Assembly (NCBI GenBank): GCA_002749535.1
Contig: MZZL01000398.1
Coordinates: forward strand, 124,001 to 188,000
Reading direction: 5' to 3'
DNA from: Apophysomyces variabilis
Taxonomy: Eukaryota > Mucoromycota > Mucoromycetes > Mucorales > Mucoraceae
DNA: 64,000 bases
The position numbers and the translations under genes are program-made. Below the pieces are notes generated by a model, which was not told the DNA's origin, ran no database searches, and saw nothing but the letters and a program-made list of their open reading frames with translations. Of this stretch, positions 1-12,856 are shown in pieces; positions within the stretch are counted from its first letter, which is position 1, and every line of letters begins with the position of its first letter.

Positions 1-2150
1 GCAGCTGGGAGTGTCTCTTGAAGCAAAGTCATATCACCATTAAAGTCATAAGCTAAATCCTTAAATGTTAGCACTTGCACGGTGCAGTACCAAAACGCTT
101 TACCTAACTTGATAGCTGATTTGTTCTCAAACATTTGCTTAAGAATAGTCTCGGCTAAACTCAATAGTCCAGTGTTAGTGGGCTCGCGCAGAGTCTTAAA
201 GTCCAGCAGGAAGGCATGGCCTAGATCTGTCGCAATCTGCATCAAGGCTGTTCGTGGTTTGGATCTAGCAAATTGCGGTACCCATTCGGTATCAAGCCCA
301 AAGACACGAGATTGCGTTAGGGCGACGTATAGTTCTCGAAGACTCGTATCGTTATCAACCACCTTACACTGGACTTCGGGTGGCACGCAATAGTATCTCT
401 GTTTCAAGGTTAAAGGGCTATTTGGCCGTTTGCCTGGTGATAGTGTGCTTCGATGGGGAGAGATCTGTTCACCCCTAATGATTCCGACAAGACGGCTATG
501 CAGAGGCAGTGCATTGTAACGACAGTAAAACTCCTGCTGACCGAGTACGCTAGCGAAATACGCAGGTGCCACAGGATCGCCGATATCAATCAATTCTTTG
601 ACCGTTAGCTTAGCCAGGGCTGGATCTTCTTTCGCTACCAGCTCTATTAAACCGTTGTAATTCGAACTGGCTGCAATTGAGAAATCATTTTCCTCTGCCT
701 GCTGATGCACTCGCTTAAAGATGAGATGTCGTAAGGATGCATATCTTTGAGAGAGCCATATAAAGTAATACTCCTGTTCAAGTGTTTCAGTGTCTTGCGC
801 GATTTTCGTTCCGCAGTGCACTAAATCTCTTTGGAATGATCGTTCGTGCAGCCTTGAAAGAGGTTGGATGTGATGATCTTCAGTAGTGATCTGGAGACGT
901 TCTGGTTCACACATCAGCTCAAAAACAAACACACCCAATATGCTTCGCTCACTTACCTTCTGTTACAATACCAAGTGATCCCGCATAATTAAACCTTAGT
1001 TGAAGATTGATGAAACGCAGTAGATCTCGCTGTAGCTCTTGCTGGTTTTCGACATATGTTGGAAGCAAACCTCCCTGGCCTACCATGAACAGTTGGTCCG
1101 CCAGACGTCGAACAGGGAACTTATAATATAGATTGAGTTTACGAATGCATGCCACTGCTTCATTGTAGTTGGCATGCCTCAGCAGAAGTTCGCATAATTT
1201 GACGCCCTCATCCTCGCATTCGCCACCTTTGCACAGCAAATTTTTCAGTGCGTAGGCATCAATAGCATAATATACCAAAAGAGGAGAAGAAATCGTATCG
1301 ATCATTCCAATACATGCGTTTTGGTGCTCACGCCCCAACTTGTATCGGTTGGCAACCTCAGGTAGTATGTCCATTAACTCTGCAAGTGTGATAGTTTCAA
1401 CAGCAACCTCATCTTCGTCATCCTCATCTTCATCCTCTTCCTCTTCGCTGTCATCAAAGGAGATTAAGTTTGGTTCATTGTTCCGTGCTGGGCTATCCTC
1501 GGCAAACGAGATCAGATCTTGCTCTTCAACCACTTTGGGTTTCTCCATAGGTGGCGTTGTTAAGAACTTCTCTAAGGCGTTGCAGACGGCTTGTGCAAGT
1601 AGACGTCGAAACTTAGTGGTCATATCTTTGTTACTGCTGTGATTCTCGAAGTAGGTTCCTATTTCAAACAACAATTGCTGCGGAAATGTCAGTTAATGAA
1701 AGACAAGAAGCGCTGAAAGTATGAAATTACCTGAACGAAAATACAGGGATCGGGAGTTTCATGCAACTGATCTGCCAACCGCGCTTCCAGATTAAAGCTT
1801 GAAGTTTCAATCTCTCGAATACGAATGTAAGTCTCTGCGTTTTTGTACACGCCTACTATCCTTGCCACGAGCTGTTCGCTATCCATTCTCACGCAGAGAT
1901 CGTGTAGCTCTTCGAACGTTAGGTATTCCAAAGACTGAGTCTTTTTATGCTCTGTTGGTGGAGGTGTAGGCAATGGTAGCCTTTGGCTTCTCGGAATGGC
2001 AGCATGCAGTTGTCGAAAACCTGCAGGGGCGATGGTAGGCTTCGGTCGTCGCTTGTAAGAAGGTGTTGATGCTTGTTTCGCAGTTTCTAGGGCAGTCGAC
2101 GTAACCTCCCACTCTTCATCCGAAGAATCTGTATCATTGTCCACCATCAT
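1..2150 (-). CDS. Mut-7/EXD3-like 3'-5' exonuclease, 3'-truncated by window start
   Basis: Predicted exons are 2150-1731, 1677-957 and 901 to beyond 1, with GT-AG introns of 53 and 55 nt that keep the frame. The first part is acidic and Ser/Glu-rich (a Glu/Asp run near 1400-1450), followed by a helical region. The start of a DEDD-type exonuclease domain is seen at about 300-1, with the motif GLDTEW carrying the first Asp and Glu, then ALMQIAT and FLLDF. This order, a long helical N-terminus followed by a 3'-5' exonuclease domain, is that of the Mut-7/Nibbler/EXD3 family, which trims RNA 3' ends in animals. The remaining catalytic acids and the C-terminus lie outside the window, so activity cannot be judged. 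Start chosen at the first of two adjacent ATGs (2150, 2147). The exonuclease domain is firm; the exact subfamily is inferred from architecture. Confidence 0.72.
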
Positions 2151-3243
2151 CGACGTGATTGGTGCCTAACGAGGATGACGTGCAGGTTGAAAGCGGCAGC
2201 CATCAAACTTGCGGAGCTTGGTTACGGAGTTTTCGCCCAAAACTGTTGTGAAATCGGAGAACTAAAAAGATTTCAGGTCCTTCAACAATGAAATGAAATC
2301 ATGTATCTCTTTCAACACTCCGCATTTACTGGTTTTCGCAAAATAATTAGGGCCGCTCCACACTACTTTTGCGCCAATGAATAGCATCACTTTGAGCTTA
2401 GATGACAAGTCTTAAGCTAATCTATTACCGTAACAGAGCGCTCAAGGTTAATAGTAAAAAAGAGAACGTGCTTTTACTGTGTATAGTTCAAATCTTGCTT
2501 AGGTCTAACATAACAACAGGATAGCATCATCTTATTGCTTTACTGATGATATTCATTGGATGGAGCAGGACGACAAAAACAAATTGATTGGTCACTGCTG
2601 CTGTATTTTCGCAACATATGTTGGCTGAAGGTTATTTTACGTGGTTAAATAGCCGTATATGCATTAGCTGATGATGAGTAACATTTGAATGAGAACGTAT
2701 ATTCTCCATTGCATTCCCTATTTCTGTTTCATACGGTGCATTCTTGGGCTATAAACTGTCAATCTATACCGATTGGATGTTGCACTACAAGTACCTTGTG
2801 TGCAAGTCATCCGGTTTTGAATTGGTATCAGATCTCTTTACAATTCCTCTTTTTATACGTGCCATATTACACTGTATGAGCAGTTGATATTGAATAGACA
2901 AACTTAATTGTCATTATCTGTTGCTTAAGAGTATGATGCAATCCATCCTCACGATGCTTTTGGATAAGACACCATAACGATCTTTGAGACATGTTCCTTC
3001 TATATAATCCACTGGATTACTAACGTTTCTTCTCGATAAACCATAGACATCTTCGAACTGTAACCTGCATAGTATCATCAACTCGTATTATGCTACTTGT
3101 TTTTTTTCAGGTCGATTTATTAACGGAGCAAAAACCGCTTTTTATGTAGACTCCTTAACCAGAGTTTATTGTTCATTAAAGATTGATAATTTGAGATCTA
3201 GATTTTATAGTTAGTTAAACCTCTTGTAGCTTTGCTAGAACTA
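2151..3243. other. Intergenic stretch, no supported gene
   Basis: About 1.1 kb of AT-rich DNA between two minus-strand genes. It should hold the promoter of the exonuclease gene and the 3' end of the SANT/U-box gene. A short open frame at 2685-2879 (+) has no recognisable content. Confidence 0.5.
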
Positions 3244-5334
3244 TTACCTGTATTCCTCGATGTTCTCATGAGTCAAAATAACTAAAGCGTCATTAGCTAG
3301 TGGCACATATATACAGCGAAGTAACATACCAAGATCGCGCTTTGTCATAGGATTCTTGGTCAACGGACAAATATTCTTTTTGCCTTCCCAATTCGTTAGA
3401 CAACGCACCCAACTATCATATCTGATTGTCATAAACTTAGTAAAATGAATCCTAAATTCTCATTTCCTTACCCCATCACGTGGCCATATTTGGAAATCGC
3501 AGGTTTGACGACTTCATCAAGTGTGATGGGATCTATAAAGCCAGGCAAAGGATTGTCGGCGTTGCAATTATCGTCGCTTTCCAGTTCATCCTCTTCCTGG
3601 TTAGTGTCTTCATTGTTTCCACTGCTGGTTTCAGCAGTTTCCGTTCTCGCACGAGTTCTCCTTGTGGATCGGCTACTGACAGTATAAGTCCCAGAATCAT
3701 CATTGTAGTCTTCAAAGTCATCAGGTTCGTCATCGTCGCTATCCCAGCCTCGAGTACGCCTCTTTCGTTTCTTAGTTGCCTTTTTATCTCCGCTAGGTGA
3801 TGCCCTGCTTCTCGTGCCTGATGTACTTGAAGAAGCACGACCAGTCCCGTGTTTACTATGCGTACGGAAAGTCTTTTCCACTTGCCCATCCGCTGTTTTC
3901 TTGTCAAACAGATAGTGTGCTTTACCCTTTGCATCAAGGACATAGTTTGGATCATTGACTTCACCGGTTTCAACCAAAAGTCGATAAAAATTGGAGCACT
4001 AGACGTAGGACGGATAAGGCTCGCAACATAATACAGCAAAGTATTTAGGGCGTACCTGATAACCAACGCGACCGGGAACCTTCATTGCAAATATTCCCCA
4101 CTGCCCATTGGCTCCAACCTCTTCCAGTCGTTCAAAGAAAATTTTTCGTTCCTCTTCGCTCCATTGTCCTTTGCGTTGAACCTCACCAGGTGCATTGAAT
4201 CGATAATAATAACTGTTAGGGTTTTGATCGATCATTTGGTATGCACGAATGCGAGCTTGAGACCATCCTTCAAATGCTTTTTCAGGGTCTACCGTGTTTT
4301 CTTGTATCTGCTTTAAAGCATCGTCCAGTGCCAAACGCCCACCCATACGGTATTGTCTGGTGGCAGTACATCGTCAAAAAACACCTGACCAAGTACAACA
4401 TGTCTAAAGCACCACTTACTTCTTTGCTGTATCGTTCGTTGTCTTCTTCAATGTTTCCGAACGCTTTTTCAGCAATTGCTGGTATGCTGCTTGTTGTTCT
4501 TCATTCATCATATTGCCTAAACGCAGCAAAACTATTAGAAAGTATTGTCATAAAATCAGCGCATACATGTGTTCTCTACTTCTGGGGCATGCTTTGTGGC
4601 TATGATCTTGCGAATGCCAAGCAGGTACCCGGCCTGCGTCAGTCGATAGATTACCTCATCCTTCATTCATCAATTAGATCAAGAACGGATATTATGCACA
4701 ATATTTATAACAAACCTCGTCATGGCCACAATCGATAAGCATTTCATCGATTTCTTCACTTGTAAGGTAATCGTACATTGCTTTGATTTTTTTTGACTTG
4801 CGTGCCTTTTCTCTGCGCTCAAATTCAGCAAATTGGCGTTGCTGGAGAGCCACACGTTTCTGAATGATATCTCTCTCTGACTCCGTCACTTCTTCTCCAA
4901 ACACGTTTTCCTTGCGGACGGTTTCTATCTGCTCGCTAGCATATGATGTTAGTAGCTCTAGATCATCGCAAAGAAAGTCAAACCTTTCATCTCGCGAAAG
5001 CTTGAAAGGCTCGAAATCCGATTCGATGTATTCTTCAACCACTTGTTTAACCTCGCGCAGTCTTGCCTAAACATCACAATGAGTACGGAATGACTGTGTC
5101 AATGTAACTGACAAGCAAGGGTTGGATTTTCACACAGACAGGAACAGGACTGCATCTCCAATGAGATCGCTTTTTGCAATTAGTGCTTAGATCTGCAAAT
5201 GCTGTAATTAGTTTTCACTAGAATACTGTCGCATTCTGTAATGCTTGCACATTCAGGATTTACTTGCCTTCTTTGATGAACTTGGACACCAATTTCTCTT
5301 CTTCAGGTGTCGATTGTTTTTTGGCGCGAACCAT
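3244..5334 (-). CDS. SANT/Myb-like and U-box domain protein
   Basis: Multi-exon gene read from an ATG at 5334. Visible coding blocks are about 5334-5266, 5069-4720, 4346-4050, 3977-3470 and 3420-3244; the joins in the 5070-5265 part are uncertain. In order: a charged N-terminal helical region with a coiled-coil-like segment (about 5040-4720); a SANT/Myb-like helix-turn-helix (about 4190-4060, beginning KGQWSEEERKIFFERLEEV); a basic, Ser-rich and acidic linker (3900-3600); and a C-terminal U-box-like fold with FIDPITLDEVVKPAIS, YGHVMGYDSW and NICPLTKNPMTKRDL. U-boxes are E2-binding folds of ubiquitin ligases, here without zinc-binding Cys pairs. A chromatin or nuclear ubiquitin-ligase role is inferred from the domain pair. 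I do not recognise a specific orthologue. The stop codon falls at a GTAA that could also be a donor site, so the C-terminus may be longer. Confidence 0.6.
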
Positions 5335-5709
5335 CCTCGAAAAGGCAATTACAAAACGCGTCTTGTTTGATTCACCGCCGCTTTTGGTTATTCGGAAAAC
5401 GGAGTCACGCAGCACGAAGAGGTCATATCCTGACCCTATCCAGACCTCTAAGTCGCGTATTTACGCGTCTATTATTTTAGATGGTATTACTTTATCAAGA
5501 ATGTTTCCACAACATCTCATTGCTGTTAAGTTTTTGTGAGCAGGGCAAATCATATGAAACGCAGCGAGAACTTTTGTCGCCAGTGTATCTAATACAGCCA
5601 GCAAAAAGGTATGAGCTTGCTTTCCATTGTTGCTTAAGTATGAAATACTGCTATTAACACGTGCATTTCTTTTAAAGGCGAACAGACAGCTTTCAATGTA
5701 TTCAAAGAT

Positions 5710-7788
5710 TTAGCGGCGTTGTGAATACACATGCGCAAAAGCACGTGTGGCAGCGCGCTTCAACTTAGACTGGGCACTCTTAACATCGTCTACAGAGTTC
5801 TGATCAGCAGATATATCCATAAGCTCCATCGCTTCAGCAAGGGCACTCTCAATTGCTTCACGGTCACCACGTCTAAGTTTCATGTTGACGTTAGGATCCG
5901 AAATTTGGCTCTCGACCTGATAAAGGTAGGATTCAAGCTCCTGCTTGGCCTGTACAATGGCTTCGCGTTTTTTGTCTGATTCCGCATTAATGGCAGCATC
6001 GTTGACCATGCGTTCAATCTCAGCTGCAGAAAGACGTGTGGAGTTCGATATCGTCACATCTGCTGTACGACCAGTAGTTTTGTCCTTGGCAGTAACTTTC
6101 AGAATTCCGTTTGCATCAAGGTCAAATGTACACAAAAGTTCCGGTGTGCCACGTGGCGCCGGAATAAGCCCACTTAGAGAGAATTCGCCCAAAAGATTGT
6201 TTTCCTTTGTAAGAAGTCGCTCTCCTTCGTAGACCGGAAAAGTAACTGTAGTCTGATTATCTGCAGACGTAGTGAACACCTTTGTTTTCTGGCATGGAAT
6301 AGACGAGTTACGAGGTACAACTATTGCCATGATACCGCCTTGCATTTCAACCCCAAGGGAGAGTGGTACAACGTCCAATAATAGTAAATCCTGTGTCTTT
6401 TCGTTTCCGGCCTGATTGGTAAGTACTGCTGCCTGTACAGCAGCACCATAGGCAACAGCTTCATCAGGGTTGATTGACTTGTTGAGCTCCTTTCCACTGA
6501 ATATGTCTTGAAGAAGAGATTGGATTTTCGGAATACGAGTCGATCCTCCAACAAGTACAATCTCATTGATATCTTTCTTATCAACTTTCGCATCCTTCAA
6601 AACGCGTTCAACGGGTTCAACAGTCTTTTGGAAGCTTATCGAATTGATCTCCTCGAATTTAGCCCGTGTGATATTGGACTGGAAATCGATTCCTTCGAAC
6701 AGCGAATCTACTTCAACTGTGGTCTGAGTTAAAGATGATAATGTACGCTTGGCACGCTCAGAAGCTGAGCGAAGACGTCGTAGTGCACGTGCATCGGAAG
6801 AGATGTCTTTCTTGTGCTTCCGCTTGATCTCCTGGACAAAGTGATTAACAAGAGCATTATCGAAATCTTCTCCGCCCAAATGTGTGTTTCCAGCGGTAGC
6901 CTTGACAGCGAACACTCCACCTGATATTGTTAAGAGTGATACGTCGAAAGTCCCTCCACCAAGATCAAAAATCAGGACATTGCGTTCTTTTGCGTTCTTG
7001 TCATCCAGCCCGTAGGCAATGGCTAATGTCCACAATGTTACTATTTCCAAAAGCTATTTACAACTGTCACAGCATACCAGCTGCTGTCGGCTCGTTAATA
7101 ATACGCAAAACATCCAATCCAGCAATTGTACCAGCGTCTTTGGTAGCTTGACGCTGACCTGCAAGAGTAAGGTTATTAATCAAGGATTTTTATGATGGAA
7201 ACGGTACTACATACTGTCATTGAAGTACGCGGGTACAGTGACCACTGCTTTGGACACCTTTTTCCCTAATTTTGCCTCTGCAATCTCTTTCATCTTGATC
7301 AAAACCATGGACGAGATTTCTAATATCACGTCACAGATAAATTACGCCTTCATTGTTGTTTTCTGCTTCATTTACCTTGAGGAGAATAGAGTTTGGTCTC
7401 TCCTTCAAAATCCACTTGAACAAATGGATTTTCGTTCTGCTCTACCACGGTGAATGGCCAATTCTTCATGTCAGCCTTGACTTCAGGATCGTCAAAACGG
7501 CGACCTATCAGTCGCTTGGCATCAAAGACGGTGTTCTTTGGATTCATAGCAGCTTGATTTTTAGCAGCATCCCCAACTAAACGCTCGTTTTCAGAGAAGG
7601 CAACATACGAAGGAGTCGTTCTATTTCCCTGTTCATTGGCAATGATTTCAACACGTTCAGACTCCCAGACGCCCACGCAAGAATATCTGTAAAACGTAAG
7701 CTAGTAAAACATGTATGACCTTATACTCTTACGATGCTTACGTAGTGCCTAAATCAATGCCAATAGCACCCTCGTACTCAACAGACAT
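5710..7788 (-). CDS. Hsp70 chaperone lacking the EEVD tail (Ssb-like C-terminus)
   Basis: Starts at ATG 7788 with [18 protein letters not shown], the ATP-binding phosphate-1 motif, and ends at TAA 5710. Short introns interrupt the 5' half (around 7680-7735, 7320-7370, 7160-7210 and 7040-7090); the last exon is long. Hsp70 signatures seen: [14 protein letters not shown] and [14 protein letters not shown], then the substrate-binding domain and a helical lid. The protein ends [19 protein letters not shown], without the EEVD motif that cytosolic Ssa/Hsc70 proteins use to bind TPR co-chaperones. The ending and several lid features resemble ribosome-associated Ssb proteins, but the ATPase part reads closer to Ssa. 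Function as an ATP-driven folding chaperone is certain from family; assignment to Ssb rather than a divergent cytosolic Hsp70 is tentative. Confidence 0.93.
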
Positions 7789-7962
7789 GATATATAAAGG
7801 AAGAAAACGTAGAAAAGCAAAAAGAGAGAAACAAGGGAAAAGAAGGGATTTTTTTACTTTCTGCATGACAGGATTTTGAAGCATTAGGTTTCATGTTAGG
7901 CTCCGCTTCAACCTTTCTTGGTGGTTGTTGTTTCCGGACCTGCCGGAACTGCCTCCGTGCTT

Positions 7963-8806
7963 TTAATCAAAAAGTGGGGTATCTTTTCTGGTATATGCAT
8001 GAACCAAGGTCTTCTGCCGTACTTCCTTTAACTCCTCTTGAGTTTTCGCTAGTGCTTCTGCTAATCTGTCTACGTGAAGGCGCGCTTCCTCGAGTTCCGC
8101 CTTCAACTTTTGATTCTCCATTAATAATCTATAGTTTTGTTGCATCCAAACTAATGCCTCTTCTATGTTTGCGAGAGGATCCAGACGCTTGCATGGCGTA
8201 TGAGCCCAAGTTTTAGGAAAAAGAGAGGGAAGATCGATGACACTTAGTGATTTCTCTTTGCGTAATGATCTATCCGAATAGATACTGTCGGTATCGTCTG
8301 TTGATGTGGTTGACGTGCTTGTATATGATTCAATCTGTATACAGGTCCCGCTTGTTTACTATGCATATGTAGTTCATGATGGGAACTTACCGCATTAAGC
8401 ATTTCCGGTTCAGTTAAATAACATTCAGTTGGACTATAGCAGAGTATTCACAAGAGTCAGCAAGTAAAGATACAGCCCAATTGATCCAATTGGGTTGCAG
8501 CTTTTGTTCCACTTACACACCTGCTTTTTCTACTACCGGGCTGAAGTATTGATGAGGACCTTGCGACACAAGCCTGTCCATGAGGGTTTTCTAAATTAAT
8601 TCGTACTGTATTCGATCGTTGAGGCAAAGATGGGTTTGTTTTGACATGTCGGTCCTTGTCACCATCTGTCAATACGTTCAGACTTCTGCGACGTTCTTGG
8701 TACTTTCTAAGCTAAGCATATGTAAGACGCGATTCTTGTGTTGAATTAAGTCTCTTACTCTTTGTTTCCCCACCGTTAAGAGTTCTTCTCGTGAGATTGG
8801 ATTCAT
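7963..8806 (-). CDS. Small coiled-coil protein, GM130-like N-terminal motif
   Basis: Four predicted exons: 8806 to about 8764, about 8711-8536, about 8431-8391 and about 8334-7963, with GT-AG introns that preserve the frame. An open frame continues upstream to 8863, but only from a TTG, so ATG 8806 is the start. The N-terminus reads ISREELLTVGKQRLRKYQERR, a Lys/Arg-rich helix of the type found at the start of golgins such as GM130 (KLxxxKxKLREYQ). A Ser/Thr-rich middle follows. The C-terminal roughly 60 residues form a predicted coiled coil (ENQKLKAELEEARLHVDRL). The gene lies upstream of the Hsp70 gene on the same strand. A Golgi-tether or scaffold role is only suggested by the short motif. 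Confidence 0.55.
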
Positions 8807-8863
8807 ACTAAGCTGAACATCAAGCCCTTTTTTGTTTGGCAGTTCGAGAATCAGGAAGGACAA

Positions 8864-9503
8864 AAAAAATAAAGTTTGTTATGGAACGTTTTCATTGAAA
8901 CTACGCCATTACGGGAGATTGAATCTTCAAAGGAAAAATTCCGAAGACATTAAGGGGTTATATTAAATCAAGGATGGTCCATTGAGCACCAGTATTATTC
9001 CCAAGTGAAAAGAAAGCAGCATGATGTATTGTCTGAATTATCTGATAGAATAAGAACTTTAAAAGGCTGGTCTATCTGGTAATCATTCGTATCCCATCAA
9101 AGCCAGCATCCCTTCTCTTACATTGCAATGCCTACTTTAAATGATACCTCAGTAATTTTGGGATGCTCAATATTTCGACTAATTTACACTAAGAGTGCAG
9201 TACTTGTACGGTGGCTACGTAAATGGAAGACTTTATTCATTAATTACCGTATTAATTTAATTATAGACAGAAAGTTCCATTGCTAAAGTATGATTTCATA
9301 TTGTTATAAGTAGCCACGTAGCGTAAACTGATCCCTACAGCATAGCTTTCCACTTTTGACCGATGTACAGCGACTTGAAAACTTTTCAAAGTCCGTAATA
9401 CGTGCAAAGTCTGTGACGTATAATGAACAAAACCCCGATAAGATTTTTAGTGGAAATTTGTCACTTCCATCCTCGTTTTTCTTCTTTGTTTCCCGTAAAA
9501 CAC
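8864..9503. other. Divergent intergenic region, no supported gene
   Basis: AT-rich DNA between the divergent coiled-coil (-) and nucleoside diphosphate kinase (+) genes, so it should hold both promoters. I see no RNA gene or repeat in it. Confidence 0.5.
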
Positions 9504-10476
9504 ATGTTCGCCCGCTCTGTCGCTCGTTTTGGTAAGCAAAAGATATGCAAATAATGGAGTACGATTAACCTTTGCCTGTCTAATAGCTCGCCCAGCTGCT
9601 TCTACTGTGAAGGGTACGCGTTAATTTTATCTTCTGAAACTGCTTGCTAGAGAGAAATTAAAACCCTCTTACCATTGTTGTCAGCTCGCTCCTATGCTAC
9701 CGCAAGCCGTGCTACCGCTGCTGCTGGATCCCGCTTGACTGCTTTTGCCACTGCTGGTGCTGTCGCCGCTGGTGCCGCTTCGTACGCTTATTTCCAGAGT
9801 ATGCTCAAAACAACTTTTTACTTTGCAAGATAATAGCTCATCATAATATTTAGACGTCAACACCCCCATCTCGGCCGATGCCAAGCCTATTGCTGGTGTT
9901 AAGTAAGTAGCACGCGATAGATAGCAGTTGACTGACATCCTGTGGAAGGGGCTCCTTCAATGAGCGTACTTTCATCGCTGTCAAGGTATGGAATGATAAA
10001 TTAAACGAGGTGTCAGGATCTGACGAAAATATTTCTAGCCCGATGGTGTTCAACGTGGTTTGGTCGGTAAGATCATCACCCGCTTCGAAGAGCGTGGCTA
10101 CAAGCTCGTCGGTCTTAAGGCTGTCGTTCCCTCCAAGGCCCTTGCTGAGGAGCATTATGCCGACCTTAAGGGACGACCTTTCTTCAATGGTCTAGTGGAC
10201 TACATGACCAACGGTGCCGCTCCTGTCATTGCCATGGTTTGGGAAGGAAAGGATGTCATCCGCCAAGGTCGTGCCATGATTGGTGCCACCAATCCTCTGG
10301 AGGCCGCCCCTGGAACCATCCGCGGTCAGTACACTATCTCTGTTGGAAGAAACGTTATCCACGGCTCCGACTCCTATGAATCCGCTACCAAGGAAATCGG
10401 TTTGTGGTTCGGTAAGGCCGGTGAACTTATCGAATGGGATGCCAAGATCGCTTCGTGGGTCTTCAGTGACAACTAA
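9504..10476 (+). CDS. Nucleoside diphosphate kinase, mitochondrial
   Basis: Starts at ATG 9504 and ends with TAA at 10474-10476. Several short introns split the first third; the last exon begins near 10040. The N-terminus ([18 protein letters not shown], then Arg/Ala/Ser-rich) is a typical mitochondrial presequence, followed by an Ala-rich hydrophobic stretch ([18 protein letters not shown]) that may be a membrane anchor. The catalytic domain begins [19 protein letters not shown] and contains [12 protein letters not shown], the nucleotide-binding region [17 protein letters not shown] and the active-site His in NVIHGSDS. The enzyme moves the terminal phosphate from ATP to other NDPs through phospho-His. 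All expected catalytic positions seen are present. The presequence and hydrophobic segment point to the inner membrane or intermembrane space, as for the long fungal and animal mitochondrial NDPKs. Confidence 0.95.
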
Positions 10477-10914
10477 GGCAATAGCTCAACATTAGAAATG
10501 CTTCTTAGAGCTGATTAAAACTAGTGTTTTGTACGAATAATAAAGAACTCTGTTAGCAAGTCATGCTGGGATAGATTATGTTTGGAACGTTCAATTCGAG
10601 CGTGGTGTCTAATTGTCGAGTTTCATTGGTTGTGGAAGCTCTTTCATCTCTGCTTATGGAGCTCTAGCCAGTCCATTATATACGGACGCAGAGTGTATGT
10701 CCGTATATGCATTTACGCTGTTATTTTGCAATATAGACTAACTATCAGCGTAAGGAGATATCACATATTTACTGAGTTTAACCTGGCTATCACTTGTCGC
10801 TTGTTGGTTTTCTGCTAATTAACAAAGAGTCGCTAGGAGAATTTCACCATCATACATAAGAATGGCAAAAATTCGAAAGCGGGAATAGATAATATAAGAC
10901 GAGATCTTATGTAT

Positions 10915-12856
10915 TTACATGTATTTGTATAAATGCAACTCGTTATCTGTCAAGACCGCCAATAGAGTATCGTTTCCGACACGACTGTACTTAATGTCTA
11001 TGATAGGTTTTTCCACCGGTATTATCTGTGCAATGTCGTGTTGATCCCGCAATATCACCTATTCCACAACAGTAAGTTTTATCGAATCGTACCATACGCG
11101 TTTTTTGTACGCACCGAACTCGTTTCCTCATTAGGCAAGCAAACGATTTGCTTCTGATCCAGCAGGAAGTGACAGGTACGTGCCATGGTCTTTTGATGAT
11201 GTATACTTTCAAACGACCAACTGGTCTTAAATGAATGATTTTCAAATATGCCGACTATGTGTTTGGTTGAAACGCTGTTTCGCAAAGAAATCAGTAATGA
11301 GGAATTTGCATCATCAAGCGATAGACAGAAAGGCCTGTATCCTAGAGTGGCTGTTAATAGAATTGCTCAGACTCGTAGTTAAATATACCATCGTCTTCGA
11401 TCGGAAAAAGCAATTGTTTCGCTTCATTTTCCTGCATGCTCCATACATATGAATGTTTTATGTCAGAGCAAAAGATGGTCCTACTACGTTCTGTTGATTG
11501 TACGGCCAGAGAGTGTAATGGAACTCCACTGGTGATATGGCTACTGCACAGGCGATGTAGATAAGCATTGGTGTTACGGGTATCATAAACCATGACGGTA
11601 TTGTTAGCTAATCCGCAATACAATATATTGGAGTTTCTGTTGTCAAATGCGCAGGACCAGCCCGCAGTTTCTAAAGAGTATCTGCAAAGCCATTAGCTCT
11701 CTAAACTTCTTACTCACTACCTTACTCTTGTACCGTGCAACCATTGCTTGCAGATGTAAGCTTTAGCGTCTTATCTAAAGACGTTGAGAGAATAAAGTCC
11801 GTGTGTAGCGGAGAACATTTGATATCGCGCACAAGAGCTTTGTGTGTAGCGATGTTGGCACGGTTATGGATATCTTGAAGGCTCACTTTTTGTATTCCAT
11901 GAGCTTGATTGGTATGTTTCATTGACAGAAACAGAGTTTCGCTGTATGGATTTATAGCCATGACACGCGCCACATTTCTCTTCAAAAATGATCATTCATT
12001 AAGTCGCTACTATCGGTACTGCTACTTACTTGTTCCGATAGTGAAATAGAACCGAGATTCCTAAATATTTTCCTAGTTGGTTCAGCTATATCCTTTGCAA
12101 CTGATGGTATTTTAGGTATCATCAGCCTATCATATTGTCTTAACACATAAAGCCATTGTTCTGCATTGCATTACCGTGCTTTGAGCGCGGTGTACTCTTC
12201 TGAGATTCTCGCCAGTTCTCTTTTACGCATGTTAAGAGCCAATTTCATGTTATCCAATGTCTTTTGTTGGGCGACAAGAGTAGTTTCTGCGGCATCAAGC
12301 TCTGTGCGTAGCTTTGTGATTTCTGTTGTATCCAGAGCTGCAATCTTAATTGGATGAATTGGCCTGATGTCGCCTTTTTTAGCAGGCTTTCTAAGTGATA
12401 GAAATAAAACGCGCGTTCTTTCATAACTGACATTCTTACGTGCATAATGGACAAGGGGCAGATGCGTTGGCAGTAAAGTTCGTTTTCGTCTTTAGCCAAT
12501 TCACTATGCAACTGTCTAGTAATGAGTAGCTGTCCTACCCGATATTTAGTTCGTTCTTGCCTTTCTCCAAACAGATGCCCGCACTTTAAAGATACTAGGC
12601 GATGAGCACCTTTGGCAACCCAATTTTCTGAACATATACAGCATTGCATTTGTGTATCCTCATCACTTTCTGACTCATTGTCGGTAATCGGTTCAGGTTC
12701 CTTTCGTTTACCGAGTATAACCTCTGATCTGTCTTGATCAATAAAGGTCGGCGTCAAACCCTGCCGTTGATCGCCTGAACCAAGAGAATTAGTCACGTCA
12801 TGTCCATGTTTCCTTGGTGAATGACAGGCATCGCGTTGTTGTGGCTCTTCATTCAT
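10915..12856 (-). CDS. RFWD3-like E3 ubiquitin ligase (RING, coiled coil, WD40)
   Basis: ATG at 12856 (an upstream extension begins only at TTG); TAA at 10915-10917. Acidic N-terminus, then a RING finger starting MQCCICSENWVAKGAHRLVSL and KCGHLFG, continued after an intron by a CIVNWL segment and CPLC. A coiled coil follows (about 12350-12180), then WD40-like repeats (ARVMAINPYSETLFLS, HKALVRDIKCSPLHTDFILS, TVMVYDTRN, and a last blade ending GNDTLLAVLTDNELHLYKYM). RING, coiled coil and WD40 in this order is the RFWD3 architecture. RFWD3 ubiquitinates RPA and RAD51 at stalled replication forks and interstrand crosslinks in animals; a DNA-repair role here is inferred from that. At least six short introns are implied; exact joins in the WD40 part are approximate. 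Confidence 0.8.

Noticed and set aside
1340..1642. Plus-strand frame with a long Ser run
   Set aside because: Antisense to the Glu/Asp-rich part of the exonuclease gene; the Ser run is the complement of acidic codons.
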